Below, one piece after another: positions 1 through 7,795 of a stretch of DNA of 11,521 nucleotides. The notes beneath the pieces were generated by a model. It had not been told where the DNA came from. It made no database searches and worked only from the letters and a program-made list of their open reading frames with translations. The stretch comes from JBFXAN01 sp050184225 (GTDB lineage Bacteria > Chloroflexota > Dehalococcoidia > CAUJGQ01), in contig JBFXAN010000195.1 of the NCBI GenBank assembly GCA_050184225.1, positions 1-11,521 of the forward strand, written 5' to 3'. Both the position numbers and the translations under genes were made by a program. Numbering within the stretch: position 1 is the stretch's first letter; each line of letters opens with the position of its first letter.

Positions 1-127
1 CCGCCTCCCCCTTCAAGGCCAAGACTTTCGTGATCGCCGCCGTCAACGTCGTCTTGCCGTGGTCGACGTGCCCGATCGTCCCCACGTTCACATGCGGCTT
101 CGTCCGCTCGAATTTCTTCTTCGCCAT
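1..127 (-). CDS. tuf: Elongation factor Tu, N-terminal fragment (runs off left edge)
   Basis: EF-Tu is the GTPase that delivers aminoacyl-tRNA to the ribosomal A site. Only 42 codons plus one base lie in the window. They read MAKKKFERTKPHVNVGTIGH, then the G1/P-loop G-H-V-D-H-G-K-T-T at about residues 19-27, then the start of the T-L-T-A-A-I-T helix. This is the invariant EF-Tu amino terminus. The ATG is preceded by GGGAG at 138-142, about 10 nt upstream. It lies 84 bp downstream of fusA on the same strand, the standard str operon order rpsL-rpsG-fusA-tuf. The gap in front of it is filled by a heptad inverted-repeat element. The rest of the gene is outside the window. Confidence 0.97.
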   Translation of the reverse strand, partial: MAKKKFERTKPHVNVGTIGHVDHGKTTLTAAITKVLALKGEA

Positions 128-142
128 GGTCGCGTTGCTCCC

Positions 143-211
143 GTTCCAAGTTCCTTCTTCCAGGTTCCAGTTCCATCGTCCGCACTTGGAAGAGGAACTC
201 GAATCGTGGAA

Positions 212-212
<1 letters not shown>
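143..212. repeat. GTTCCAG heptad inverted-repeat element in the fusA-tuf gap
   Basis: On the plus strand, four units of a 7-bp repeat follow in register: GTTCCAA (143), GTTCCTT (150), CTTCCAG (157) and GTTCCAG (164). On the opposite strand, read from 212 downward, come GTTCCAC, GATTCGA, GTTCCTC and TTCCAAG. The two sets therefore face each other. The best arms are 149-163 and 185-199, which pair with one single-base indel around a 21-nt loop. The element overlaps the last base of the fusA stop codon and ends about 15 nt before the tuf ATG, so it makes up nearly the whole gap. The RNA could fold as a hairpin between the two cistrons. No downstream U-tract makes it a canonical terminator. Confidence 0.75.
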
Positions 213-2278
<2,066 letters not shown>

Positions 2279-2284
2279 AACAAG

Positions 2285-2427
2285 CGATTAGCCGTTAGCC
2301 ATTGGCTTTGAGCCGCCGGCATCCGACCTACGCGTTCCTTTCTCCCCCACCCGACCAACACTCATCCACACATGTCGCCGCCAGCCATTCACCTAGCGGC
2401 TGACAGCCAACGGCTAACGGCTTCACT
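2285..2427. repeat. AGCCGTT heptad inverted-repeat element filling the rpsG-fusA gap
   Basis: The left array reads in 7-bp steps: cgattag (2285), ccgttag (2292), ccattgg (2299), ctttgag (2306). The right array reads ctagcgg (2393), ctgacag (2400), ccaacgg (2407), ctaacgg (2414). The two arrays are inverted relative to each other. Arm 2290-2315 matches the reverse complement of 2397-2422 at 23 of 26 positions, around an 81-nt unique spacer that shows no gene. The right end touches the rpsG stop codon (2426-2428) and the left end lies 6 nt from the fusA ATG, so the element is essentially the entire gap. The same unit occurs upstream of rpsL. Degenerate heptad arrays resemble in form the STRR repeats of cyanobacteria, but no shared origin is implied. 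Confidence 0.8.
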
Positions 2428-2896
2428 ACCAGCGGTAATGAATAAATGCGCGGTTGGCCTCGGCCATCCGGTGTGTATCTTCACGCCGCTTGATCGTGGC
2501 ACCCTGATTGGTCGCGGCATCCATCAGTTCACCGGCGAGTTTCTCCGCCATCGAGCGGCCGCCGCGCGCGCGGGCGGAACGGAGCAGCCAGCGGATCGCC
2601 AGCGCCATCCGCCGCTCGGCCCGGATATCGACCGGCACCTGGTAGGTCGCGCCGCCAACGCGGCGCGGCTTCACCTCGACCGCCGGAGTCGCGTTGCGGA
2701 GCGCCTGCTCGAAGGTGTCCATCGGCGAGCGGCCGGTGCGCTCCTCGATCAGGCCCATCGCGTCGTACATGATCCGCTCGGCGGTACTCTTCTTGCCGCT
2801 GATCATCACTTTGTTGATGAACATGGAAACCGTCTTGGACGAGTACTTCGCGTCCGGTACGACCTCACGCTTCTCCGGCCGGTTTCTGCGCGGCAT
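2426..2896 (-). CDS. rpsG: 30S ribosomal protein S7
   Basis: S7 binds the 3' major domain of 16S rRNA, nucleates assembly of the 30S head and contacts tRNA at the E site. The 156-aa protein is full length for the family. It begins MPRRNRPEKREVVPDAKYSS and contains the conserved V-S-M-F-I-N-K-V-M segment, the KPRRVGGATYQVPVDI beta-hairpin region and the C-terminal AEANRAFIHYRW. The ATG is preceded by GAGGAG with a 9-nt spacer. It is the second gene of the str operon. In E. coli, S7 feeds back on the operon by binding the rpsL-rpsG intercistronic RNA. Here that gap is unusually long (265 bp) and structured, so a comparable control is possible but unproven. Confidence 0.98.
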   Translation of the reverse strand: MPRRNRPEKREVVPDAKYSSKTVSMFINKVMISGKKSTAERIMYDAMGLIEERTGRSPMDTFEQALRNATPAVEVKPRRVGGATYQVPVDIRAERRMALAIRWLLRSARARGGRSMAEKLAGELMDAATNQGATIKRREDTHRMAEANRAFIHYRW

Positions 2897-3161
2897 ACGC
2901 TGTGCTCCTCGTTCTACGACCCGGCGGGCCTTGGGGTCCGCCTTGCTCGGTCAGCCCTCGTTATGGTCAGTCCCACCAAACACACCGATTCCCCTCCCGG
3001 AGCATCGTTGCTCCGGTTGAACCGATCGCACGGGCAGGCGGGACAGCCCGGACGGGGATGAACGGCCCGCTGTGGCGGGCGCTTCGCTTCTTCTCTTTTG
3101 CATAGGAATCCCCAGTCGAAGCTGGGGATTCGGCAGCCCCGGCGAACCGGAGCAGGATCAG
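2897..3161 (-). other. Long rpsL-rpsG intercistronic spacer with three hairpins
   Basis: The 265 bp between the rpsL stop and the rpsG start contain no credible reading frame. Three local inverted repeats are visible. At 3106-3131 there is a perfect 10-bp stem (GAATCCCCAG) with a 6-nt loop, which is CUUCGA on the operon transcript and lies about 30 nt after the rpsL stop. At 3065-3080 there is a 6-bp GCCCGC stem with a 4-nt loop. At 2997-3016 there is an 8-bp CCGGAGCA stem with a 4-nt loop. None is followed by a T-run on the minus strand, so none looks like an intrinsic terminator. They could be RNA-processing or S7-binding structures, which is a guess from position. Confidence 0.6.
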
Positions 3162-3572
3162 CTAGCCCTTGCGGGTGCCGTACTTGCTGCGGCCGCGCTT
3201 GCGGCCCTGGACGCCCTGCGCGTCGAGCGCGCCACGAATGATGTGGTAGCGCACGCCGGGAAGATCCTTCACGCGGCCGCCACGGATGAGGACGACGGAG
3301 TGTTCCTGCAGCGAATGGCCTTCGCCGGGAATGTACGCCGTCACCTCAATGTGGTTGCTGAGCCGCACGCGCGCGACCTTGCGCAGCGCCGAGTTCGGCT
3401 TCTTCGGCGTGACCGTGCGCACCTGCGTGCAGACGCCACGCTTCTGCGGCGCATCGACATCGCGGCGCGTGCGGTTCGTCAGCGCGTTATACGTCACACC
3501 GAGCGCGGGCGCCTTGCTCTTCTTACTGACCTTCTTGCGCCCCTTGCGCACCAACTGGCTGATCGTCGGCAA
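3162..3572 (-). CDS. rpsL: 30S ribosomal protein S12 (TTG start)
   Basis: S12 sits at the decoding centre of the 30S subunit and sets translational accuracy; it is the streptomycin-resistance locus. The 136-aa product starts MPTISQLVRKGRKKVSKKSK and has the extra segment before PQKRGVC seen in Gram-positive and related S12 proteins. It carries TPKKPNSALRK (54-65) and GGRVKDLPGVRYH (98-110). Both lysines associated with streptomycin resistance are wild type here (K58 and K102, E. coli K43 and K88), as is D103, the beta-methylthiolation site in other bacteria. The start codon is TTG: no ATG or GTG fits, and AGGAGG lies 6 nt upstream. It is the first gene of the operon in this window, about 300 nt downstream of a candidate promoter. 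Confidence 0.98.
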   Translation of the reverse strand: MPTISQLVRKGRKKVSKKSKAPALGVTYNALTNRTRRDVDAPQKRGVCTQVRTVTPKKPNSALRKVARVRLSNHIEVTAYIPGEGHSLQEHSVVLIRGGRVKDLPGVRYHIIRGALDAQGVQGRKRGRSKYGTRKG

Positions 3573-3578
3573 GATCGG

Positions 3579-3584
3579 CCTCCT
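3579..3584 (-). promoter_or_regulatory. Shine-Dalgarno AGGAGG deciding the rpsL TTG start
   Basis: On the minus strand the sequence is AGGAGG, then CCGATC (6 nt), then TTG CCG ACG ATC, giving (M)PTI, the conserved S12 amino terminus. A full-strength ribosome binding site compensates for the weak initiation codon. A heptad repeat array begins only 3 nt further upstream, at 3588. Confidence 0.85.
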
Positions 3585-3587
3585 ATG

Positions 3588-3745
3588 AGCCGTTAGCTGT
3601 CAGCCATGAGCCGTCAGTCGTAGTGTGCTGAACAACGATGGCTGAGCCGCTACGGGAGCGACCTGCCCCCGCCTGAATTCGCACTCACATTGCGAGCTTG
3701 CACCCGTCCGGCCGCTAACAACTAACGGCGAACGGCTAACCGCTC
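3588..3745. repeat. AGCCGTT heptad inverted-repeat element in the rpsL leader
   Basis: Left array in exact 7-bp register: AGCCGTT (3588), AGCTGTC (3595), AGCCATG (3602), AGCCGTC (3609), AGTCGTA (3616). Right array: GCCGCTA (3711), ACAACTA (3718), ACGGCGA (3725), ACGGCTA (3732), ACCGCTC (3739). The right array reads TAGCCGT-type units on the minus strand, so the two are inverted, around an 88-bp unique spacer with no gene. Size and design match the element in the rpsG-fusA gap, although the unique spacers do not look alike. It falls inside the predicted 5' leader of the operon and stops 3 nt before the rpsL ribosome binding site. Confidence 0.75.
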
Positions 3746-3880
3746 GTGTGGCACAAGGAAAGGCCGAGAGCCGTGATTGCTGACCTGCACCGGTGCGGGC
3801 GGTACGCCCACAGAACTCCGGCCGTCGTCACTTTTCGGACTCTCGACCCGCGCAGGATGTACGCGGCGTGCCAATAACAA

Positions 3881-3909
3881 ACGTTATCAGGGTCGCAGAT
3901 TCACGTCAA
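3881..3909 (-). promoter_or_regulatory. Candidate sigma-A promoter of the str operon
   Basis: On the minus strand there is TTGACG (3904-3909), a 17-bp spacer and TAACGT (3881-3886). The TG one base before the hexamer gives an extended -10 (TGATAACGT). The -35 matches consensus at five of six positions. Transcription would start near 3874, leaving a leader of roughly 300 nt before the rpsL TTG that contains a heptad element. This is the best promoter in the window by sequence, but it is untested. Confidence 0.6.
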
Positions 3910-3963
3910 CTGTGATCGACGCGAGACAACCACGGCCGTGTAACACGGACACACCCGAAGCCG

Positions 3964-3993
3964 TTGTCAGAGATGCCGCACTCATGATAGCGT
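3964..3993 (+). promoter_or_regulatory. Candidate promoter for the ECF sigma gene
   Basis: TTGTCA (3964-3969), an 18-bp spacer and TAGCGT (3988-3993), with TG one base upstream of the -10 (TGATAGCGT). This is nearly the same extended -10 as the divergent str promoter. The start point would be near 4000, about 180 nt before the earliest sigma start codon. Confidence 0.4.
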
Positions 3994-4179
3994 CCAACGA
4001 AGGAGGAGGCACTACCATCGCGCGTCGCGCTGGGGCTGAATCCACCGTGATATGCCGTCCGTTGTACCACCCTCCCCCGCGGCCGGCCGCGGATCCCATG
4101 CGTCGCCATGTGATTGCCGGTTTCGCGCCCTACCTGACGACTCCGCGATGGCGCCGACCGCTACGAGCCGTATGACCCT

Positions 4180-4803
4180 GTGTTTGCCCAACAAAGGCCA
4201 TCGCCCGACGTGACCGGAGACCGCCGTCCGGTGCCAGACGAAACTCCCACGCCGCCTGACCCGGACGAAGAGCGGGCGCTGATCGAGCGTGCGTGTGCGG
4301 GAGATCGCTTCGCGATCGGCGAGTTATATGACTTCCATAACGAACGAATCTACCGCTACATCCTCTTCAAGGTGAACGGCAATCACAGCGATGCCGAGGA
4401 CATCACCGCCGAGGTTTTTATCCGCATGGTGGAGTACCTGCCACGGTACGAGTGGAAGGGCATTCCCTTTCAGGCATGGCTCTATCGCATCGCCGCCACG
4501 CAGGTCGTCTCCCACTATCGCAAGCCGAGCAACCGCGCCAGCACGCCGATTGAGGAGATGGACGTTGCCGACCCACACGCCGGCCCGGATGCGCTGGTCG
4601 ACCATCGCCTCACGCTGAAGGATGTCTATGAGGCGGCGAAGAAGTTACCCGAAGCGCAGCGTCGCGTGATCGAGCTTCGCTTCGGTTCCGACCTCTCCGT
4701 GCGGGAGACGGCCCAGATCCTGAATAAGAGCGAGAACAACGTCAAAGTACTCCAGCACAAGGCGCTGGAGCGGTTGAAGAAGCTCCTCCGCAACGACAGA
4801 TAA
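4180..4803 (+). CDS. ECF-type RNA polymerase sigma factor
   Basis: This is an alternative sigma factor of the extracytoplasmic-function group, directing RNA polymerase to a small regulon. Region 2 spans about residues 30-115, with the typical sequence DAEDITAEVFIRMVEYLPRY and then FQAWLYRIAATQVVSHYRK. Region 4 spans about 145-205, with LPEAQRRVIELRFGSDLSVRE and the recognition helix ENNVKVLQHKALERLKKLL. The linker between them is short and sigma-1 and sigma-3 are absent, which fits ECF. The start is uncertain. GTG 4180 is the longest choice (207 aa); GTG 4210 and GTG 4231 are in frame, and the last has a weak GGAGA 10 nt upstream. The first 25 residues are Pro-rich and probably not conserved. 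The convergent membrane protein at 4967-6487 looks like its anti-sigma partner. Confidence 0.93.
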   Translation: MFAQQRPSPDVTGDRRPVPDETPTPPDPDEERALIERACAGDRFAIGELYDFHNERIYRYILFKVNGNHSDAEDITAEVFIRMVEYLPRYEWKGIPFQAWLYRIAATQVVSHYRKPSNRASTPIEEMDVADPHAGPDALVDHRLTLKDVYEAAKKLPEAQRRVIELRFGSDLSVRETAQILNKSENNVKVLQHKALERLKKLLRNDR

Positions 4804-4846
4804 GGAGCCACTCAACCAAGTTTGGATTGATAAGGCGTGATCACCC

Positions 4847-4921
4847 TGTCATCCTGAGCGCCAGCGAAGGATCTCGGACGTGAGTAACCTCCGAGATCCT
4901 TCGCTGGCGCTCAGGATGACA
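4847..4921. repeat. Perfect 32-bp inverted repeat, TCATCCTGAGCG family, probable bidirectional terminator
   Basis: Arms 4847-4878 and 4890-4921 are perfectly complementary over 32 bp around an 11-nt loop. The outer part reads TGTCATCCTGAGCG and the inner part CGAAGGATCTCGG. Sequences combining TCATCCTGAGCG with CGAAGGATCT recur between genes in many Chloroflexota and other GC-rich genomes, so this is probably a dispersed repeat of that class. It lies 43 bp after the sigma stop and 45 bp after the end of the convergent anti-sigma gene, where it could stop transcription from both sides. There is no clear T-run on either flank, so classic intrinsic termination is not assured. Confidence 0.85.
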
Positions 4922-4966
4922 CAGCGGCCGCCACGTGCAGGTATCCGCAACCACCTGCTCAGCGGG

Positions 4967-6487
4967 CTACCAGTTGAGATAGACGGTATCGGTCACGATC
5001 ATGATCACCTCGCTGCCCGAGGGGATCATCAGGCGTTCTCCGCCCGAATCGCCGGGCCGATAGGTAATCTGCTGACCGTTCGGAGCGCGGAAGGCGACAT
5101 AGGTATATTTGCCCGCGGCCGGTTCGAGCAGCAGCAGGAGCGATTGTGCCGGCCCGGTATACGTAAACGTGCGCGGAATCCCTGGGACCAGCTCGACTCC
5201 CGGCGCCGGCACGGTTCGCGACCCGATGCTCGGCGGCGTTGGCGCCGGCGTGGGCGAGGGCGCCGGGGTGGCCGACGGTGTCGCTGTACCCTGGCCGGAC
5301 TGAAGCGGCGGTATTAACCCGGGGATCGCAGAACCTTCCACCGCTGTCGGCGAGGCGGTCGCCGTGCCGGTGCTGAGCGGCGGCAGCGGCGTTCCAATCT
5401 GGCCGGGCGTCGTGGCGGCCGGCACGGGTGTTGCCGTCGGGACCGGGGTCTGCGGCGGCGTCTGGATCGTGCTCGTCCGCGCCGGCGGCAAGATCGCATT
5501 TGGCGAGAGCGGCGTGGGCACGGCGCTCGGCGATGCCGAGGGCGACGATTCCGGCGACGCCGACGGACTCGGTGACGGCGACGGCGACGCACTCGGCGAC
5601 GGCGAGGGAGCCGGCGACGGTGACACGGACGGACTCGCCGTCGCTGTGGGCGTTGTCGTCGGCGGCTGATCGGTTGACTGGTTCCGCGCGGACGAGGCAG
5701 GCGAAGGTGCCACCGTCGGCGTCGGATCGCGCCGCTCCACCGCCTGCTGCGCAGCGGAGCGCGTCTCACTCGCGGTGATCCGCGCCGCCTGCGCCACCGA
5801 TGCCACGTCCTGCGGGGTCTGCTCCACAACTTGTCTGAGCACGCGTTCCTGACGCTCGGTGATCTCGCTGATCCGCTGCGCCTCCGACGGCGCAATCGCG
5901 CCATCTCGACTGAGGGAATCGCCGATCGACCCGAGCTCAAGCAGCAGCGCATTCACGGCGGCGGGAATATGTTCGATTCGGTTCTCTCGAAGCAGCGCCT
6001 GGATTTCCCGCTCACGCCGCTCCGCCAGCGCCAGGTGCACCGAACGGCGCTCAGAGTCGTTGACGGTCACGGCCAGGCGGACGCGCTCGCCGGCGCGCTT
6101 GAGGCCATAGTTCCAATCACCGGGAACCGCACCCCGGCTTTGGAGGGCCGTCAGCGGAACGGCGAGAACGGCGAGCAGCACCAGCGCCAAACCGGCTGCG
6201 GCCGCCGGCTGCCAAACCGGCCGGCGCTTGACCGGCATCGGCCGGGGCGCCGTCGCGGCGAGCACCCGTGCCCGCATCCGCGCCTGCGCCTGCGCCGATG
6301 GCCCGGCAACGTCGACTGAACGCACGGCCCGCGCCGTTTGCAACAACGGCCGAAGCTCAGCGGCGTCTTCGGGATGGGCAGCAAGACACGACTCGACCGT
6401 GGCCTCGCCACGCTCAATTCGTGTCAGACACTGGTCCAGCAGGTCCGCGATCGAATCCTCCGCGGCCCGCTTCCAGAACATCCTCAT
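4967..6487 (-). CDS. Single-pass membrane anti-sigma-like protein (DUF5667-type) with PST linker
   Basis: I infer that this 506-aa protein holds the neighbouring ECF sigma factor at the membrane. Residues 1-80 are cytoplasmic and helical, with IADLLDQCLTRIERGE and HPEDAAELRPLLQTA, a pattern typical of Chloroflexota proteins encoded beside ECF genes. A TM helix lies at about 95-115. Residues 118-250 hold VPGDWNYGLKRAGERVRLAV followed by charged helices (HLALAERREREIQALL), as in DUF5667. Residues 254-425 are a Pro/Ser/Thr linker. Residues 428-506 form a beta-rich domain ending in Trp. No zinc-binding HxxxCxxC motif is present. The ATG at 6487 has a weak AGGCG upstream; ATG 6481 is an alternative. 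Unusually, it converges with the sigma gene instead of following it. Confidence 0.85.
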   Translation of the reverse strand: MRMFWKRAAEDSIADLLDQCLTRIERGEATVESCLAAHPEDAAELRPLLQTARAVRSVDVAGPSAQAQARMRARVLAATAPRPMPVKRRPVWQPAAAAGLALVLLAVLAVPLTALQSRGAVPGDWNYGLKRAGERVRLAVTVNDSERRSVHLALAERREREIQALLRENRIEHIPAAVNALLLELGSIGDSLSRDGAIAPSEAQRISEITERQERVLRQVVEQTPQDVASVAQAARITASETRSAAQQAVERRDPTPTVAPSPASSARNQSTDQPPTTTPTATASPSVSPSPAPSPSPSASPSPSPSPSASPESSPSASPSAVPTPLSPNAILPPARTSTIQTPPQTPVPTATPVPAATTPGQIGTPLPPLSTGTATASPTAVEGSAIPGLIPPLQSGQGTATPSATPAPSPTPAPTPPSIGSRTVPAPGVELVPGIPRTFTYTGPAQSLLLLLEPAAGKYTYVAFRAPNGQQITYRPGDSGGERLMIPSGSEVIMIVTDTVYLNW

Positions 6488-6616
6488 GCGCGTCGCCTGC
6501 TTCGTTCGGCGCTTGGCATTGAAGCGGCCGCCATCGTTTCCTCATGGCCGGCCGCTTCTCACCTACTTTCAATAACGTCCCACGCGGAAAAGGGTTAACG
6601 GGCAGCGCGGAAAGGT

Positions 6617-6653
6617 CTTCACTTGTTACACATTGGTGAAGCACGGCTTCCAA
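6617..6653 (-). promoter_or_regulatory. Candidate promoter with overlapping inverted repeat for the anti-sigma-like gene
   Basis: On the minus strand, TTGGAA (6648-6653), a 17-bp spacer and TGTAAC (6625-6630) give a plausible -35/-10 pair, each 4 of 6 to consensus. An inverted repeat CTTCAC-N13-GTGAAG (6617-6641) straddles the -10 and would suit a repressor operator. The leader to the 6487 ATG would be about 130 nt. The surrounding gap between the two minus-strand genes (6488-6776, 289 bp) holds no gene I can support. Confidence 0.35.
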
Positions 6654-6776
6654 CTGCTCGTTGCTCCCGTGTCGGGTCACCGATGGTCGCCCGATCTCCA
6701 TCATAGTGCACACAGGCCCAGGTCGATCGCGACGGTTCCGCGCGCGTCGCCGCCCGACTGTCACACTCCCGTCCCA

Positions 6777-7544
6777 CTATGGCGCCGCTCCGCGCCGCCG
6801 CAGATAGAGGAAGGCACCCAGCCCGCCGGCCACAAGCACGGCCGCCACCAGCACCCAAACAACCGGTGATACGCCGCCTTCAGCGTCACCATCATCGACA
6901 TCGTCCGGCCGCACGGTCGTCGCGGTCGGTGATGGCGACGCTGAAGGCGACTCGGTTGGACTGGCAGTCGCCGTCGGGGTGCCGGTGGCCGTGCCCGTGG
7001 GAGTGGCGGTGCCGGTGGGGGTGGCGGTCGCCGTGCCGGTGGGCGATGCATCTGGTGACGCGGTGGCCGTTGGTGACGCGGTGGCTGTCGGCGATGGCGC
7101 CGGGGTAGGCGAGGCCGTTCCGGTGGGCGTGGGACTTGGCGTCGCCGGCGGCGGCGACGCCGGCTGTCCGCTGGCGGTCAGATCCTGGCGGACGAAGACT
7201 CCGGTCTGAAAGGTCGTCGTCTCAGCCGCCGGCAAACCGCCGACGACGAACGTGATCGTTTCGCCGTCGTTGCCACAACCGGGGTTGAAGGCGTCGGCAT
7301 CGACATCGACGAGAAAACCTACGCCGACCGGGTCGCCCAGTTCGCGGACATCGCCTCTGCCGCACAGTTTGTCACCGACGAAGGCCTCGACCGTCGTCCC
7401 CACCGGCGGGGTTTCACCATCAACCGTCACCGTGCCGAACACCCGCGTCGGCGGCGCCGCCTGCGCCTGAATGTCGCTCGTGCCGGTCAGTGAAACGCCC
7501 GCTACGAGCAAGACCAGTCCCGCGAGTGTCGCAAGCAATCGCAT
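6777..7544 (-). CDS. Secreted, C-terminally membrane-anchored surface protein with PST stalk
   Basis: This 255-aa protein is of unknown function. It has a signal peptide (MRLLATLAGLVLLVAGVSLT, likely cut after an A-Q-A at about 27-29). A beta-rich domain spans about 33-125, with RVFGTVTVDGETPPVGTTVE and two cysteines (C61, C90) that could form a disulfide. A stalk of repeated T/S-P-T-A/G units spans about 128-210. An acidic patch DDVDDGDAEGG precedes a TM helix at about 227-248 and a short RRRGAAP tail. The GTVTVDG...VEAF...LCG pattern is a recurrent surface domain in Chloroflexota. No sortase LPxTG motif is present. The ATG is supported by GGAGG 7 nt upstream (7551-7555). It lies upstream of the anti-sigma-like gene on the same strand, 289 bp away, so co-transcription is possible but not evident. 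Confidence 0.85.
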   Translation of the reverse strand: MRLLATLAGLVLLVAGVSLTGTSDIQAQAAPPTRVFGTVTVDGETPPVGTTVEAFVGDKLCGRGDVRELGDPVGVGFLVDVDADAFNPGCGNDGETITFVVGGLPAAETTTFQTGVFVRQDLTASGQPASPPPATPSPTPTGTASPTPAPSPTATASPTATASPDASPTGTATATPTGTATPTGTATGTPTATASPTESPSASPSPTATTVRPDDVDDGDAEGGVSPVVWVLVAAVLVAGGLGAFLYLRRRGAAP

Positions 7545-7730
7545 CCATCATCCTCCATGAACTGCTTCAATTCTGCATGGGAGGTCGAGTGCCGCCGACC
7601 CGGTCATCGATGGCCGGCCGCGCGACGTTCATCACTCTACCCTTTCGTCATTCGCCCGCGGTGGCAAGCATCGACCGGGGTACTGTGGACGGCGGATCAG
7701 ATACATGATTCGGGTCGGGCGGGCGCGGCC

Positions 7731-7741
7731 TGTGCTAGGAT
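7731..7741 (+). promoter_or_regulatory. Candidate extended -10 element for moaD-moaE
   Basis: TGTGCTAGGAT contains TG, one base, then TAGGAT (7736-7741), a reasonable extended -10. No convincing -35 lies 16-18 bp upstream. Transcription would start near 7748 and leave a leader of about 48 nt. The rest of the 7545-7795 gap shows no gene, and I see no molybdenum-cofactor riboswitch fold in so short a leader. Confidence 0.3.
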
Positions 7742-7795
7742 CAGGTCGAAGATCCGCGGCGCGCTGAAACCGCGTTCTTCCTGGATGGTGCATCG

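Larger units (their letters stand above)
3746..4179. other. Gene-free divergent promoter region between rpsL and the sigma gene
   Basis: This 434-bp stretch separates the rpsL leader from the ECF sigma gene. I see no credible coding sequence: the one long frame on the plus strand (3777-4175) translates to a low-quality Arg/Pro/Thr mixture with no family features. The region holds two oppositely oriented promoter candidates (listed separately), a GCACCGGTGC palindrome at 3787-3796 next to a GGGCG/CGCCC stem at 3797-3809 in the rpsL leader, an unattached Shine-Dalgarno-like AGGAGGAGG at about 4001-4009, and a perfect 16-bp GC-only palindrome at 4077-4092. Confidence 0.7.

Noticed and set aside
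3106..3131. Intrinsic terminator after rpsL
   Set aside because: The 10-bp stem is perfect, but the minus-strand sequence after it is CTATGCAAAAGAG with no T-run, and rpsG should be co-transcribed.
2285..3745. CRISPR array
   Set aside because: The repeats are 7 bp, degenerate and contiguous without spacers, and no cas gene is near.
4077..4092. Perfect 16-bp palindrome CCGCGGCCGGCCGCGG
   Set aside because: It consists only of G and C in a GC-rich genome, where such palindromes arise by chance fairly often; no partner site was seen.
3777..4175. 132-codon open frame between rpsL and the sigma gene
   Set aside because: No ribosome binding site at its start, no recognisable domain, and it covers both predicted promoters. 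Treated as non-coding.
5364..5952. Repetitive Gly/Asp/Val-rich (plus) and Arg-rich (minus, other frame) open frames
   Set aside because: They are the other readings of the Pro/Ser/Thr linker DNA in the anti-sigma-like gene.
7560..7795. Molybdenum-cofactor riboswitch upstream of moaD
   Set aside because: The likely leader is only about 48 nt and I could not find the expected helices; a covariance search would be needed to claim it.
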